From Planctomycetota bacterium (GTDB taxonomy: Bacteria > Planctomycetota > B15-G4 > SIAN01): 64,000 nucleotides of DNA. Made by a program: the position numbers and the translations under genes. The stretch lies in assembly GCA_028289345.1 (NCBI GenBank), contig JANQQL010000008.1, positions 30,950-94,949 on the forward strand, in the 5' to 3' direction. Below are positions 16,056 through 25,976 of the stretch, piece by piece (position 1 is the first letter of the stretch; every line of letters begins with the position of its first letter). The notes beneath the pieces are model-generated. The model searched no databases, was not told the DNA's origin, and saw only the letters and a list, made by a program, of their open reading frames with translations.

Positions 16056-18709
16056 CCCGCTCTCCCACTTGCCTTGAAGTCGTCCAGGACTTTCTTGAGG
16101 AAGAGTATGTTGGGAAGGCTGACCTCGGGAGCGGACTCGAGGTTCTTCGAGCTATAGAAGTAGGAGTCCCCGACGAGAAAGAGAGCGCCTCGCCCGACTC
16201 GACGAAGTACGCAAAGAGGAGCATTGCCATAGCGGCAATAGATCCTGGTCTCTCCCTCCGATTTGGGAGCGAGGGGCGAAGGCGGCAGCACCGGCCGGAA
16301 CCCGGGGAGTTTCGGATAGGGAAGGGAGTCCCGACTCCCCATGGGCAAAGACCCGTCATCCCTCGGATCTTCTTCGGTGTGCACAAAAAAGGGTACGTGG
16401 TCAGGAGCCACTGGCGAGTCTTCTTCCGCACCACCGGGCTCGCGGAAAAGAATAGGCCAAGCCTCGACGAACTCCACTTCGTCGCGTTGTCTCCCCGGCT
16501 GTCGATACAGAGGGATGGGACCCACCGGCGCACTGCCCAGATCGAGACCGAAGGGGCGGAGCAAAGGCATGACGGGTGCTTTTTCAAAGTATCCCGTGGC
16601 CACCATAACCAGACCTCCGTCCTCCATGAAGCGGCGAAGCATCTGCACCTCCGCCTGGGTGTAGGTTTTCGCCGGAGCGATAGTGAGGAAGACCTGCGCA
16701 CGCCTCAGCGTCTCTTCTTCGAAATCGCGGTGGAACGAGACGAGGTACTCGTTCCGAAGCAAATTCTGGATCAGACCTCCCACGCTGTTCTTTCCCTTGC
16801 CCATAGAAATTCGCGGCGCGTGAGAGAGGTCGAGTAACGCGGTTGCGTGCTGCAAGGGAGGTCGATTCAAGGCCGACGCGTGAAGCTTGTTCACTCCCGT
16901 CACCACAAGAAGCAGACAGGAGACCATCAGCGGAGGATAGACCCGGCTTCCACCATTCTTGACTAGAGCAAGAAGCGTGGCCAAGGCTGACACAAGGAGC
17001 AATCCAGTCCGGAGATTGCCCACGTCGAATGCCACACGCCCGGAGATCCATCCGAAGAGGGCGCGCACGTTTCGCAGATAGCCGGAGCTGAGTACGGAGT
17101 TTTGGAAGGTGGTCGTGTCGCCAAAGACAAGGACTCGACCTCGACCAAACTGCGCCTGCGCCGCAAGGATCACGTCTCCCAGCTGCTCTCCGGCCTGGTA
17201 GCGATAGTCTCCGAGAAAGGCTCGGTTCGCTGCCGTGGCATCTCCGACATCGGACAGGCCGAATCGCCCGTTCACCACCGGGAGCGCCCGAGAACTGGTC
17301 AGAGAGAGAGAGGCCCCGACACCGATTCCGAGATCCCACGCGTCCACGACGTTGGCGAGGGCTCCGTGGAAGAACAAGTCCGAGCCAGCCCAGCCGAACT
17401 TCGGGGAGGGAAGAGCGCCGTCAAATTGGAACTCGATGCCGACCGGTGACAGCAGCGTGTTCTGGGCAAGACGGGTCCCCCCCACGTCCGAGTGATCTCC
17501 CAAAACCAACAAGTTTCCGCCATCCCGCACGTAGGTCCAGATCGTCTTGAGTTCCTCCTCCGCCCAAACCGTATCGACGTTGATGAAGACGAGGGCATCG
17601 AATCGTTGCAACGAGTCGCTCTCGATTCCGTCCTCCAAGACCTCACATTGAAAGCCATCCGCCTCGAGGTACTCGAAGAGCAAGCCGAACATCCCTTGCG
17701 AATACGGTCCATACCTTCCGAACTCTGGACGATCCCAGTCGAGGAGAGGCCCCTCGTTCGCTCCATAGAACCCGATCCGTGGCGCCTCCTTGCCGACCAC
17801 AAAAGGGGAGAGCAAGCCCAGCCCCAACGTCGTGCATGCGATGGCAATCGCGATTGCCATGGCGAAACCGGGCAGCGCTCGTTTGCTGTGCGGCTGCCCG
17901 CCTTGAGCCTTGCCCGGGCCGACACCGGCGACGACTCCACCGGCGACGACTCCAACGGCGACGACTCCACCGGCGACGACTCCAACGGGGATGACTCCAA
18001 GAAGAAACACGAGCGCTGGCGCCATGGACAAGCCTTGCCGGGTACGAAACTCGTCGGGCAGAAACGGATGCCCGACGAGGAAAATCAGGTTGGCGGCCAG
18101 GAGGAGAGCGCACAGAGTGACAAACAAGAGCGGGCGCCACTCAACGACGAGCAGTCGAGCGGCAGCAAAACAAAGGAAACTCGCGAGGACATGGCCTCCC
18201 TGGATCGTGAAGCCAAGTCGCAACGGACGGTCGAGCAAGCCCTCTCCAATCAGCTCACTCCAAGCGAGTGCCAGCGAGTGAATCCCAACCAACGCGGAAG
18301 GAATCGCTTGAAGGAAAAGGCCGACGCAACAGGAAAGTGGAGCGGCCAAGACGATGGTCCGAGCAAGGACGCGAAGCCCTTCTCCGCGCCGGAAGGAACT
18401 GGCCATCCCGGTCAGGACCAGACAACCCGCGAGAAGACGGACAGTGGTTCCGGAAAGATGAAAGAGAAGCGTCAATCCAGCGAGAATCAGAAGGCCCGAG
18501 AAACCGAGGAGCTTTCTTCTCTCGAAGTCATGGCGAGCCAGAAGCCACCAGCCGGAAACGAGAATCAGGGTGAGGAAGGGTGCGTGAGAAACGAAAACGC
18601 CTCTCACGTCACCCGAGACGGTATTCAGAATGAACAGGGAAAAGGCTGCGTGGACGAATGCCCGCCCACGCAACCTGATCCTCTCATGGATGGATCCGCA
18701 GTTCTTCAT
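16052..18709 (-). CDS. Large polytopic membrane protein with GATase-like/DUF4350-type domains (first copy)
   Basis: The protein is 885 aa, and its layout parallels the downstream gene: many N-terminal membrane segments, a soluble domain ('FDALVFINVDTVWAEEELKT', 'VRDGGNLLVLGDHSDVGGTR', 'GRGRVLVFGDTTTFQNSVL'), two more membrane segments, then a second soluble domain ('AQVFLTIAPAKTYTQAEVQM', 'MEDGGLVMVATGYFEK', 'GRGALFLVGDSYFYSSK'). The two genes are probably an old tandem duplication. Unlike its partner it has a membrane segment built from VVAGG-type repeats, encoded by a 15-bp tandem array. It begins 18 bases after the RHS gene and overlaps the next gene by four bases. No good ribosome site is seen before 18709, so it may depend on coupling. 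Confidence 0.65.
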   Translation of the reverse strand: MKNCGSIHERIRLRGRAFVHAAFSLFILNTVSGDVRGVFVSHAPFLTLILVSGWWLLARHDFERRKLLGFSGLLILAGLTLLFHLSGTTVRLLAGCLVLTGMASSFRRGEGLRVLARTIVLAAPLSCCVGLFLQAIPSALVGIHSLALAWSELIGEGLLDRPLRLGFTIQGGHVLASFLCFAAARLLVVEWRPLLFVTLCALLLAANLIFLVGHPFLPDEFRTRQGLSMAPALVFLLGVIPVGVVAGGVVAVGVVAGGVVAGVGPGKAQGGQPHSKRALPGFAMAIAIAIACTTLGLGLLSPFVVGKEAPRIGFYGANEGPLLDWDRPEFGRYGPYSQGMFGLLFEYLEADGFQCEVLEDGIESDSLQRFDALVFINVDTVWAEEELKTIWTYVRDGGNLLVLGDHSDVGGTRLAQNTLLSPVGIEFQFDGALPSPKFGWAGSDLFFHGALANVVDAWDLGIGVGASLSLTSSRALPVVNGRFGLSDVGDATAANRAFLGDYRYQAGEQLGDVILAAQAQFGRGRVLVFGDTTTFQNSVLSSGYLRNVRALFGWISGRVAFDVGNLRTGLLLVSALATLLALVKNGGSRVYPPLMVSCLLLVVTGVNKLHASALNRPPLQHATALLDLSHAPRISMGKGKNSVGGLIQNLLRNEYLVSFHRDFEEETLRRAQVFLTIAPAKTYTQAEVQMLRRFMEDGGLVMVATGYFEKAPVMPLLRPFGLDLGSAPVGPIPLYRQPGRQRDEVEFVEAWPILFREPGGAEEDSPVAPDHVPFFVHTEEDPRDDGSLPMGSRDSLPYPKLPGFRPVLPPSPLAPKSEGETRIYCRYGNAPLCVLRRVGRGALFLVGDSYFYSSKNLESAPEVSLPNILFLKKVLDDFKASGRAG
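17928..18002 (-). repeat. In-frame 15-bp tandem repeat inside a membrane segment
   Basis: About five consecutive 15-base units of the form CGACGACTCCA(C/A)CGG (plus strand) encode GVVAG/GVVAV-type units on the minus strand. Units alternate between C and A at position 12. Unit gain or loss would lengthen or shorten a hydrophobic stretch without breaking the frame. Confidence 0.85.
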
Positions 18710-18727
18710 TCGCGGTCGCTTGCCCTG

Positions 18728-21700
18728 TCAGGAGCTCACGACGCTCCGAGGACGAAGAACAACGGCAGCACCCGAAGCGCACGCAACCAAACTCAACAGG
18801 ACCGCACCCAGGAGGGACACCCACCCCGATGCCTGACGTTCGTCTTCGGGGCCCTTCGCTGTGATTTGCGACGTTGGCGAGGCTTCCAGTGCCGCAAGAG
18901 AAGTACGAGTCTCCTCCGAAACAGAGCCCAGCGGACGGAAGGGACCATGGACCCACTTTTGTCCGAAGCGCCCCTCGATCGTGAGGAGATATTGCGAGGA
19001 GTGGAGACCCTCCTCGTCGAGAACGGTGATGAGTTCTTCGCCGTCGAGATAACCCGTCGCGATCTCTACCGGGGATTCCGCGTCGATGCGGTGAATGGAG
19101 TAGCGACCATTGAGCGGCGAACCAGCAGCCCATTGGAGTCGCACCTTGCCTTCCATCACGAGGGCGGCGAGTGAACCGACCCGGGAACCAGGACGGTCTC
19201 CGCTCGGCACAAAACCAAAGCTATCGTCGCCCCCACCGTTCGGGTCTCCCGTCCCGTTGCCGTCAGGAACGTCCGGATTGTCATCACCGGTGCACCGGGT
19301 CCCCAACGCCCAGTCTCTCGACTGGCACGAAAAGAACCCCAAGGGTGTCGTCCCCGCCGGCCGCGAACTCGTTGGCCTCGGCCGGGCCTCGCTTCCGCTT
19401 CCACCTCCCGTGGGGTCATCCGCACCGCTGCGTCGTGTCCGTGAAGAAGGAGTCGTTCCGCCACCAACTCCCCCTCGAGGAGGCAAATCCCGAACCGACG
19501 TTCCAGGATTCGGCCACATTCCTCCCGTTGCGGGGTAGGTCCGGCGTCCGACGTACGGTCCCGTTTGAACCCCGGGGAGGCACTCATTCGTTTTGGGACA
19601 TCCACCGCGGTGATCGCCAGTGATTCCAATGACTTTGAGGTCCATCTCCACATCGATGCAGGATTCCTGATGCGGAAAGGGGGTGACGCCGCCCGTCTTC
19701 GGTTCCGTCTTAGGAATCTCTTGGAAGGGAACACTCAGAAGCTTGCCCCATGTCCAATGCCAGATAAGCCCGCCGCAGCCGGCATCTGCTGCCTCGCCTG
19801 GCTCAGGATCTTCGCCCAGCATCACGACACCGAAGCTGTAGAGGGTCTCCTGGTAGATGTCCGCCAAAGTCAAGATTCCGCCGCCTTTGACTACGGTACG
19901 GGAGACCTTTGCCCACCGGCCTGTCACGGTTCGAGTCGCCTTGCCGCCGCTCGTCTTTTGACCTCCGCCGCGCCCGCTTGCACCCGGTCGACTGGGCTTC
20001 GGCGCTTCCGGCTCCGGGGGTCTGACATAGTCAGACGGAACCAGGATCCCCCCACGACCGGGGACATAGCCCGGAGGATTGCTCGGCGGGGGTTGAAGCC
20101 CCATCGGATCGATCAAGTTTTGGGGATTGTTGGAAAGGAACACATAGGGAGACTCGACAAGCCCGTCGAGGACCACCCGGTTCAACAAAAGGGAAGGATC
20201 GGCGGCCGGTAGGTTGCTCCCCATCGCCAAGGGATCCCGACTCACGAAGCGTCCTTCGCCGGGGTCGGCATAGCGAGCCCGGAAGTAGTAGTGACCGGTC
20301 GGACGGGTGAGCTCATCGAAGTAACCCAGCGGCACACCCACGAATGCCTTTCCCTCCGCCGTTTCCGGATCGTACTCGCGTCCCGTGAACAGAAACGGGT
20401 TCTTGAACTCGCTGCAAAGATCCGTTTTCTCGGTGCCGTCTGGGGCCAAGAAAAGGGGCGCCCCAAACGAGTCGTAGTCGTACCGCTCGACAACGGTTCC
20501 ACTGTCGTCGGTCAAAGCAACCACGTTCCCCAGACTGTTGGCGAGGTAATAGAAGCGCTCAAGAATGCCGTCCTGATCAACATCTCGCGCCATCTGCAAG
20601 ACTTCGTCGATCACGTCGCCATGGACGTACTGGGCACGGAGCACTCCGTGTTTGTTGTACTCTTCGACGATGTGCTCGCCTTCGTAGAAGTAGTTCACCT
20701 TCTTTTCCTGAGCATGACCTTCCCAGGACCGGCGCTGGATTCTCCGGCCCAAGGCGTCGTAGGAGAACCGGACCACCGTGTCGCTCAATCCTCGATCCGG
20801 ATGGAAACGAATGCGGACCAGGCGATCGTAGGCGTCGTAGAAGTACTCGAACCAGAAGTCACTGGTCCGGTTTCCGGCCAGGTCGTGCCCCAGGTCGCGG
20901 TGGGTCCCTTCTTCGAGGTCCTCGATCGAGTCATAGCCCCCCACCGAGTTCCGGTGGAACCGATAGTTCGAGGGTTGCTCGACCCCACATTGCATGGTCA
21001 GCGAGTCCCAGGCGGAATCGTCATCGTAGATGTAGTCCTCGGTCTTCTCGGGAGGGTTCGGCAGCTCGATGTTTCGATCGACTTGCTCCACGCGGGACAG
21101 ACTTCCGTAGACCACGGAGTCGCTCAACTCGGCCCCGGTCTGCCCGTTCAGACGCTCTTCGCTGAGGCGGTTGCCGATGCGATCAAAGACGTGGCGAATC
21201 CTGCCCAGAAGGCCGCCGCTTCCATTCTCATGCTTCAAGTGGACCGGTCGCCCAACCTCGTCGTAGCCCGAGACCAGACCGCTACTCGCGGGAGGATCGG
21301 CGAAGTTCCTTCGCGCCACGTAGTTTCCTTGTGCCTCGCCCAGCTGAATGTCACCCAGACGGTCCGGTCCCAGGTAGCCGTACTTGGCGACTTGCTGGCC
21401 GCCATCCAAGATCTGATCCAGGCGATGGAGAGAGTCGAACTGAAACTCGACGTGACGCGCGGCTCCCGGATACCAGAGATCGGTCCGGTTTCCCACGTCG
21501 TCGAACTGCGCGTTCACTTCCTTCCCGTTCTGCACTTCTTGCAGGATCCTGCCCAGGGAGTCGTAGAAACGAGTGACCGACGACGAGAGAAACTCGCCTC
21601 CTCCATTGTCATCCGTCAACAAGGTCGGAAGGTCCAAGCCGTTGTATTGCCACGTCTGGAGCGAGCTTCCTTCGATCTCGGAACCAATGGGGAGGCTCAC

Positions 21701-24700
21701 CGCCTGGGTCACCATCCGCCCCGCTCCGTCGTAAGTGAACTGAAGTTCACGGAACAGAGGGTTCCCACTCGTCCCTTCGTGAAGGGCATGGGACTTGACT
21801 CTTCCGTCCTTCCAGTAAGTCGTCCCGAAGTAGCTTCCGTCGGGGAAGGTCTTCTTGGTCAAGCGATCTTGGGAGTCATACTCGAATTCGATGTCTCCCT
21901 GGGATCCGCTCGTCACCTTGGTCACATTGCCATTCTTGTCCACCTCGAAGGTGGAGACGATTTCACGCGTCGCTCCCGTCATCATGAGCGAGGGATCAAA
22001 CCCGGCATCCCACAGGAGCTGCCCATCCCCAAGACCTCCAGGAAAGACGTCCGTGGCACTCCGGATCAGACGATTCAGTCCGTCGTGCACGTAGCGTCTC
22101 GTATTGCCCGGCAGGTTCAGAGGTCCCGACAAGACTCCGAGAGGGTCGTTGCCAAGCACCGTTGACCGGGCGTCCGCCTGGCCCACCACGTTTCCGCGGC
22201 TGTCATGTCGGTAGTACTCGGTTTCCCCCAAAGTGTTCGTTCGACGAATGAGACGGTTCAGCCCGTCATAGACGTTCACGAAGACCTTTGTTTCCCCCAG
22301 CCCGCCGCCATAGCCACTGGTCTCATGGACCATCTCCCGCACCAGATTTCCACCGGCGTCGTACTCGTACTCACTCTGGTTTCCCGCGTCGTCCGTGTGG
22401 GTGAGTACCCGTTGAATACCGTCGTAGGTGAAGAACCGTGCCGCGTTGGTGGCGTCGGTTTCCTCGATGACGAGGTCATCCCGATCGTAGACTTGAGTGC
22501 TCTGCACGATCCACTTCGTCGGGGGCACGTAAGGGAAGCCGGTGGGGACACCCCCGACCGGCATGAGCTGCAGCTTGTTCTCCAGAAGGCGGCCGATTTC
22601 GTCAAAGGTCTGGCCCTGCTTGAGAAGGAGGACGTTCTGACTGACGTCGTTGTGGAGGGGACTGGGACCTCCGGCGGTGCCCTGGAAGACCCGTGTCTTG
22701 AGGAAGCCGTTCTTTCCCATCACTTGCTTCGTGACTGTACCCACCGGGTCGGTCGTCTCGACGAGTCGACTCCGTCCGTCGTAGGCGAAGAGGGTCCTTT
22801 CCTTGTTCCCATCGCCGTTGAGATCCTCCGGGCCATCGGCCGAGATCAATCGACCGTTGTCGTCACGCCGGAAAGTGATGATCGAGTCAACGTTTTCATC
22901 TGCTGGTTCACTGGAAGCACCGCGCGCAAAGGTCTTGACGTAGTCTCTTTCGTCGTACGTCCACAGATCCATGTTCTGCTCGGGGTGGATCTGCTTGATC
23001 CGATTGCCGTCGGGGCCGTAGAAGCTCTGGGTCACAGCGATCTGGTTCGAACTGATCTCGCTCTCTTCGCGAATCACCCGATTCTCGAGGTCGTACTGGT
23101 AGGAAACGGAGATCCATGGATTGGCAGGATCGCCAGCGTTTCGATTCTCCCGATCAATTCGAGAGACGTTTCCGTTCTCGTCGTACTGCGTGAACAGCTG
23201 ATACGCCGGAGCCACCAGATGGGAATAGCCTAGGTTGACAAAGCTCTGGAGAACGGGATCCAATCGGACGGAATCCCAGGTACTGGCGATGGTCGTCTTG
23301 ACAACTTGATTGTGAGCGTTGACCAGGTACTCCGTCTTCACCCCTCGCGGGTTGGTCTCGGAGATGATGTTGCCTCGGTTGTCGAACTCGAAGCTGGTGG
23401 TGGCTTCCACGTGGGCGACCTCGGGAGGCTTCACCCAGAACTGAGTGCCCGCGTTGGGCGCCGCCGAGGGATCGGCATCCAGAATGATCAAACTCAGCTG
23501 CCCGGAGACCGGGTCATAGGAGTAGACCGTGAGAGTTCCCTCGGCCGTCGTCTCGGTGATCGTGCGCCCAAAGGAGTCGTAAGTGAAGACGAACACCTTC
23601 TTCGTCTCCTCGGGAGTCCCTTGGTTGATCAGAGGAGATTCTCTCCAGATGACGTTGCCGCCCAACTGGGTGAGACCGTCCCCATTCGTCTCGGGAAGAT
23701 TCAAGAGGGTTCCCCCAAGAGCGATGTCCCAATCGTTCACGAGTTGATTCAGACCGTTGGTGGCAGGATCTCCTTCCTGGTAGTCCAGGATGATCGTTTC
23801 TCCCGCGAGATTGGACGAAACACGCTGGTTGTAGACCGGTTCGAAAAAGCGTCGGCGGCGATATTCCTCGGTTCCGGAAGATGCCGGGTCGGGAATGTGC
23901 TTCTCGACGGCGACGTTGCCCTGCTGGAACAAGTCGGAGATGGCTCGATAGGTGAAGGTGTACTTCTCGCCGTTGGGGAGGATGTTCTCGAGAACCTCGC
24001 CATGGGCATTGAAGCTGTAGCGGGTCACATAGTTGGTCGGGCCCGAAGGTTTCTCGCGCTCCACTCGAGTCGCGTGTCCGGACGCGGAAAATCCGTACCA
24101 GGTTTTGAAGCCCCGGCGATCGATGACCTCCGTCTCCGACACTTCCACGCCTTGGCCGGGTCCGTACGAGAGCGCAACGCCGTGGCCCCCAACCTGAGCC
24201 GAGGTCACTTGATCATTGGTGAAGGTCACCGCCTCAATGACCGGATTCCCGCCCGGAGCCATCGCCTCGCGCGGGTACTTGATCGAATGCAGCCGGTCGT
24301 TGGCGTCGTAGCCATAGGCTGTCGTCTTGCCCGCAGGGAAGTCGTTGTGCTGTCCGGTCACCGGGTTCACCGGAGTCCCCACGATGGACGGCGAGGTGAC
24401 CGATTCCAGGTTTCCCGTGGCTCCATGACCGTATTGCCACTGACGACCATCGAAGTCCGTGATCGTTTCCATGCGATCGTTGGTGTCGTAGGCGATCGTC
24501 ACGAGCCTTCCCAGAGGATCCTGGATCGTGGAAAGCAGACCGTTCCCGTAGGAGCAAGTGAAGGTGTTCTGGTGACGGTCCGTCATGGACTCCAGTTGCC
24601 CCGGAACATCGAACCGGCAGATCGTCCCATCGCGATCCCGGATCTCCCACTTCGATCCCACCTTTCGCGCCTTGCGATAGACTCCCGGCGTGGTGCATGT

Positions 24701-25159
24701 GTAGAGCGAAGCGTGGGAAGTGTCCGGCGCGTACACGTCTGTCTCGAGCCGGCTTCCGTCAAAATGGTGCAGAAGCCCCTGGGACTCCCACACCGATTGT
24801 TCCCAGTTGTGACTCCAGTTGACTCCCAGTGGACCGTCATGTCCTCGCTGGTGCCCGTAGAAGCGAGTGAACTCGAACTCCGGTCCACGGCCAGGAATGG
24901 AAATGTCCGTGGCACGATACTGCAGCTCCCCATTGTGAAGAGCGATGAAGAGATTGACGTCGAGGCCCCAGAACTCCGCGTTGCGAAACGGCGTGGTTCC
25001 CGGCGGTGGAGCCTGAGCCAGAACCCGCGGGAAAGCAGCTCCAAGGAAACAGAGAAGGAAGAGTAGCCTTGTTCGTACTCCCTTGGATCTCCGGAGGAAT
25101 CTCCTCACGCGATGAAGTGAAACTGCCTGCTCTGGGAACGGCAAAGAAGATGCGTTCAT
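18728..25159 (-). CDS. Giant RHS/YD-repeat protein with C-terminal membrane anchor
   Basis: The protein is 2143 aa. The start at 25159 has GGAAGGAAGGAA upstream and gives a signal peptide (TRLLFLLCFLGAAFPRVLAQ). Residues of about 60-200 resemble the N-terminal region of RHS proteins ('DISIPGRGPEFEFTRFYG'). About 30 YD repeats follow ('YDANDRLHSIKY', 'YEYDAGGNLVREM', 'YDGLNRLIRRT'), then a canonical RHS core: 'FLFTGREYDPETAEGKAFVG', 'HYYFRARYADPGEGRFVSRD', 'NNPQNLIDPMG'. The roughly 430-residue tail is not a recognised toxin. It is Pro/Gly-rich and ends with a fibronectin-like stretch and a terminal membrane segment (WVSLLGAVLLSLVACASG) plus RPRS. It probably displays a YD-repeat shell at the cell surface. 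It leads an operon with two polytopic DUF4350-like proteins. Confidence 0.88.
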   Translation of the reverse strand: MNASSLPFPEQAVSLHRVRRFLRRSKGVRTRLLFLLCFLGAAFPRVLAQAPPPGTTPFRNAEFWGLDVNLFIALHNGELQYRATDISIPGRGPEFEFTRFYGHQRGHDGPLGVNWSHNWEQSVWESQGLLHHFDGSRLETDVYAPDTSHASLYTCTTPGVYRKARKVGSKWEIRDRDGTICRFDVPGQLESMTDRHQNTFTCSYGNGLLSTIQDPLGRLVTIAYDTNDRMETITDFDGRQWQYGHGATGNLESVTSPSIVGTPVNPVTGQHNDFPAGKTTAYGYDANDRLHSIKYPREAMAPGGNPVIEAVTFTNDQVTSAQVGGHGVALSYGPGQGVEVSETEVIDRRGFKTWYGFSASGHATRVEREKPSGPTNYVTRYSFNAHGEVLENILPNGEKYTFTYRAISDLFQQGNVAVEKHIPDPASSGTEEYRRRRFFEPVYNQRVSSNLAGETIILDYQEGDPATNGLNQLVNDWDIALGGTLLNLPETNGDGLTQLGGNVIWRESPLINQGTPEETKKVFVFTYDSFGRTITETTAEGTLTVYSYDPVSGQLSLIILDADPSAAPNAGTQFWVKPPEVAHVEATTSFEFDNRGNIISETNPRGVKTEYLVNAHNQVVKTTIASTWDSVRLDPVLQSFVNLGYSHLVAPAYQLFTQYDENGNVSRIDRENRNAGDPANPWISVSYQYDLENRVIREESEISSNQIAVTQSFYGPDGNRIKQIHPEQNMDLWTYDERDYVKTFARGASSEPADENVDSIITFRRDDNGRLISADGPEDLNGDGNKERTLFAYDGRSRLVETTDPVGTVTKQVMGKNGFLKTRVFQGTAGGPSPLHNDVSQNVLLLKQGQTFDEIGRLLENKLQLMPVGGVPTGFPYVPPTKWIVQSTQVYDRDDLVIEETDATNAARFFTYDGIQRVLTHTDDAGNQSEYEYDAGGNLVREMVHETSGYGGGLGETKVFVNVYDGLNRLIRRTNTLGETEYYRHDSRGNVVGQADARSTVLGNDPLGVLSGPLNLPGNTRRYVHDGLNRLIRSATDVFPGGLGDGQLLWDAGFDPSLMMTGATREIVSTFEVDKNGNVTKVTSGSQGDIEFEYDSQDRLTKKTFPDGSYFGTTYWKDGRVKSHALHEGTSGNPLFRELQFTYDGAGRMVTQAVSLPIGSEIEGSSLQTWQYNGLDLPTLLTDDNGGGEFLSSSVTRFYDSLGRILQEVQNGKEVNAQFDDVGNRTDLWYPGAARHVEFQFDSLHRLDQILDGGQQVAKYGYLGPDRLGDIQLGEAQGNYVARRNFADPPASSGLVSGYDEVGRPVHLKHENGSGGLLGRIRHVFDRIGNRLSEERLNGQTGAELSDSVVYGSLSRVEQVDRNIELPNPPEKTEDYIYDDDSAWDSLTMQCGVEQPSNYRFHRNSVGGYDSIEDLEEGTHRDLGHDLAGNRTSDFWFEYFYDAYDRLVRIRFHPDRGLSDTVVRFSYDALGRRIQRRSWEGHAQEKKVNYFYEGEHIVEEYNKHGVLRAQYVHGDVIDEVLQMARDVDQDGILERFYYLANSLGNVVALTDDSGTVVERYDYDSFGAPLFLAPDGTEKTDLCSEFKNPFLFTGREYDPETAEGKAFVGVPLGYFDELTRPTGHYYFRARYADPGEGRFVSRDPLAMGSNLPAADPSLLLNRVVLDGLVESPYVFLSNNPQNLIDPMGLQPPPSNPPGYVPGRGGILVPSDYVRPPEPEAPKPSRPGASGRGGGQKTSGGKATRTVTGRWAKVSRTVVKGGGILTLADIYQETLYSFGVVMLGEDPEPGEAADAGCGGLIWHWTWGKLLSVPFQEIPKTEPKTGGVTPFPHQESCIDVEMDLKVIGITGDHRGGCPKTNECLPGVQTGPYVGRRTYPATGGMWPNPGTSVRDLPPRGGVGGGTTPSSRTRRSGADDPTGGGSGSEARPRPTSSRPAGTTPLGFFSCQSRDWALGTRCTGDDNPDVPDGNGTGDPNGGGDDSFGFVPSGDRPGSRVGSLAALVMEGKVRLQWAAGSPLNGRYSIHRIDAESPVEIATGYLDGEELITVLDEEGLHSSQYLLTIEGRFGQKWVHGPFRPLGSVSEETRTSLAALEASPTSQITAKGPEDERQASGWVSLLGAVLLSLVACASGAAVVLRPRSVVSS

Positions 25160-25976
25160 CGGTTCCTTCCTTCCGGTTGTCCCTGACATCTGCCGAAACT
25201 CTCTCGCCACCCCGCCGGCGCATACTCGATCGCAACTGGCCGACTTGGTCCTGGCGAAGTCGACACAGAACAGTGGTCATGAGAGGGATGGTCAGCTCTA
25301 CAGAGACACCGTGAGCGCAAGGATGAGCGGGAAAACGGAAGAAAAGAGCACCAAGGAAAATGCCGCGCGGAATGGATGGGAATTTGCCGCTGCCGATCAA
25401 AAACTGCGGCGGGACAACCATTCACGGCGACGCGAAGTGGCATCGAACAGAATGTGTCCAAAAAAGCGACGCGACAGACACCCAAACAAGATCAGAGCAT
25501 GGCGATGCCCTCCGTTCCTGCTTGTCGCGGCGCTTTGGTCCGTATGGGTCCGTCAATTGCTGAGGTTCGGGAACTGTTCGGGACGGAATCCTCTGTTCGA
25601 CTCGATGGACTTCGCAAGATGACGGCTCAACGACTCCCGCGGCTCAAATCGTGGTCTCGTCGCGATCATGGTTCGGCCGGCTTTCCTTGAGCCGTCAGGA
25701 ACCAGGTCTTGCGCACAGTGAAATCCGCTCGGAACGATCGCCATGAATCGACCATGGTTCGCAATCCAGGCCGCGCCAGGGTTCTCCATCTCGACAGGCG
25801 GATCGACATCAAACCCAATGCCGTTCGCGAAAAGCACGTCCTCGTCGTCCCAGTCCTTCTCGCTTTCCGAAGAGTGCGAGACACCCCGGCGCTCAAGACT
25901 CGCTCGTCGCAATCACGCCCGGCTCTGCGTTGCCCTCTCCGCTGACAACAAGTTCGATTCACGCATCCCGGCCGGG
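25160..25976. other. 817 bp intergenic containing repeat copy B
   Basis: It lies between the RHS start and the 3' end of the gamma-glutamyltransferase gene, both on the minus strand. Open frames on both strands (for example 25553-25912 minus, 25743-26237 plus) lack ribosome sites and recognisable domains. The dispersed repeat at 25565-25770 is the only clear structure. Confidence 0.5.
25565..25770. repeat. Dispersed repeat, copy B
   Basis: It is homologous to 5113-5320. In copy A the repeat runs into the start of an intact gene; here the matching ATG (25743, MNRPWFA...) leads into a frame that does not resemble the copy-A protein. Copy B may be the 5' remnant of a lost paralogue. Confidence 0.6.

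Noticed and set aside
17928..18002. Tandem repeats as a CRISPR array
   Set aside because: Units are 15 bases, contiguous without spacers and in-frame within a coding region.
20291..22165. 624-codon plus-strand open frame antisense to the RHS gene
   Set aside because: It is a mirror of the YD-repeat reading; no ribosome site, no known motif, and the minus-strand RHS protein explains the sequence fully. The same holds for 23306-25066 and 17492-19174.
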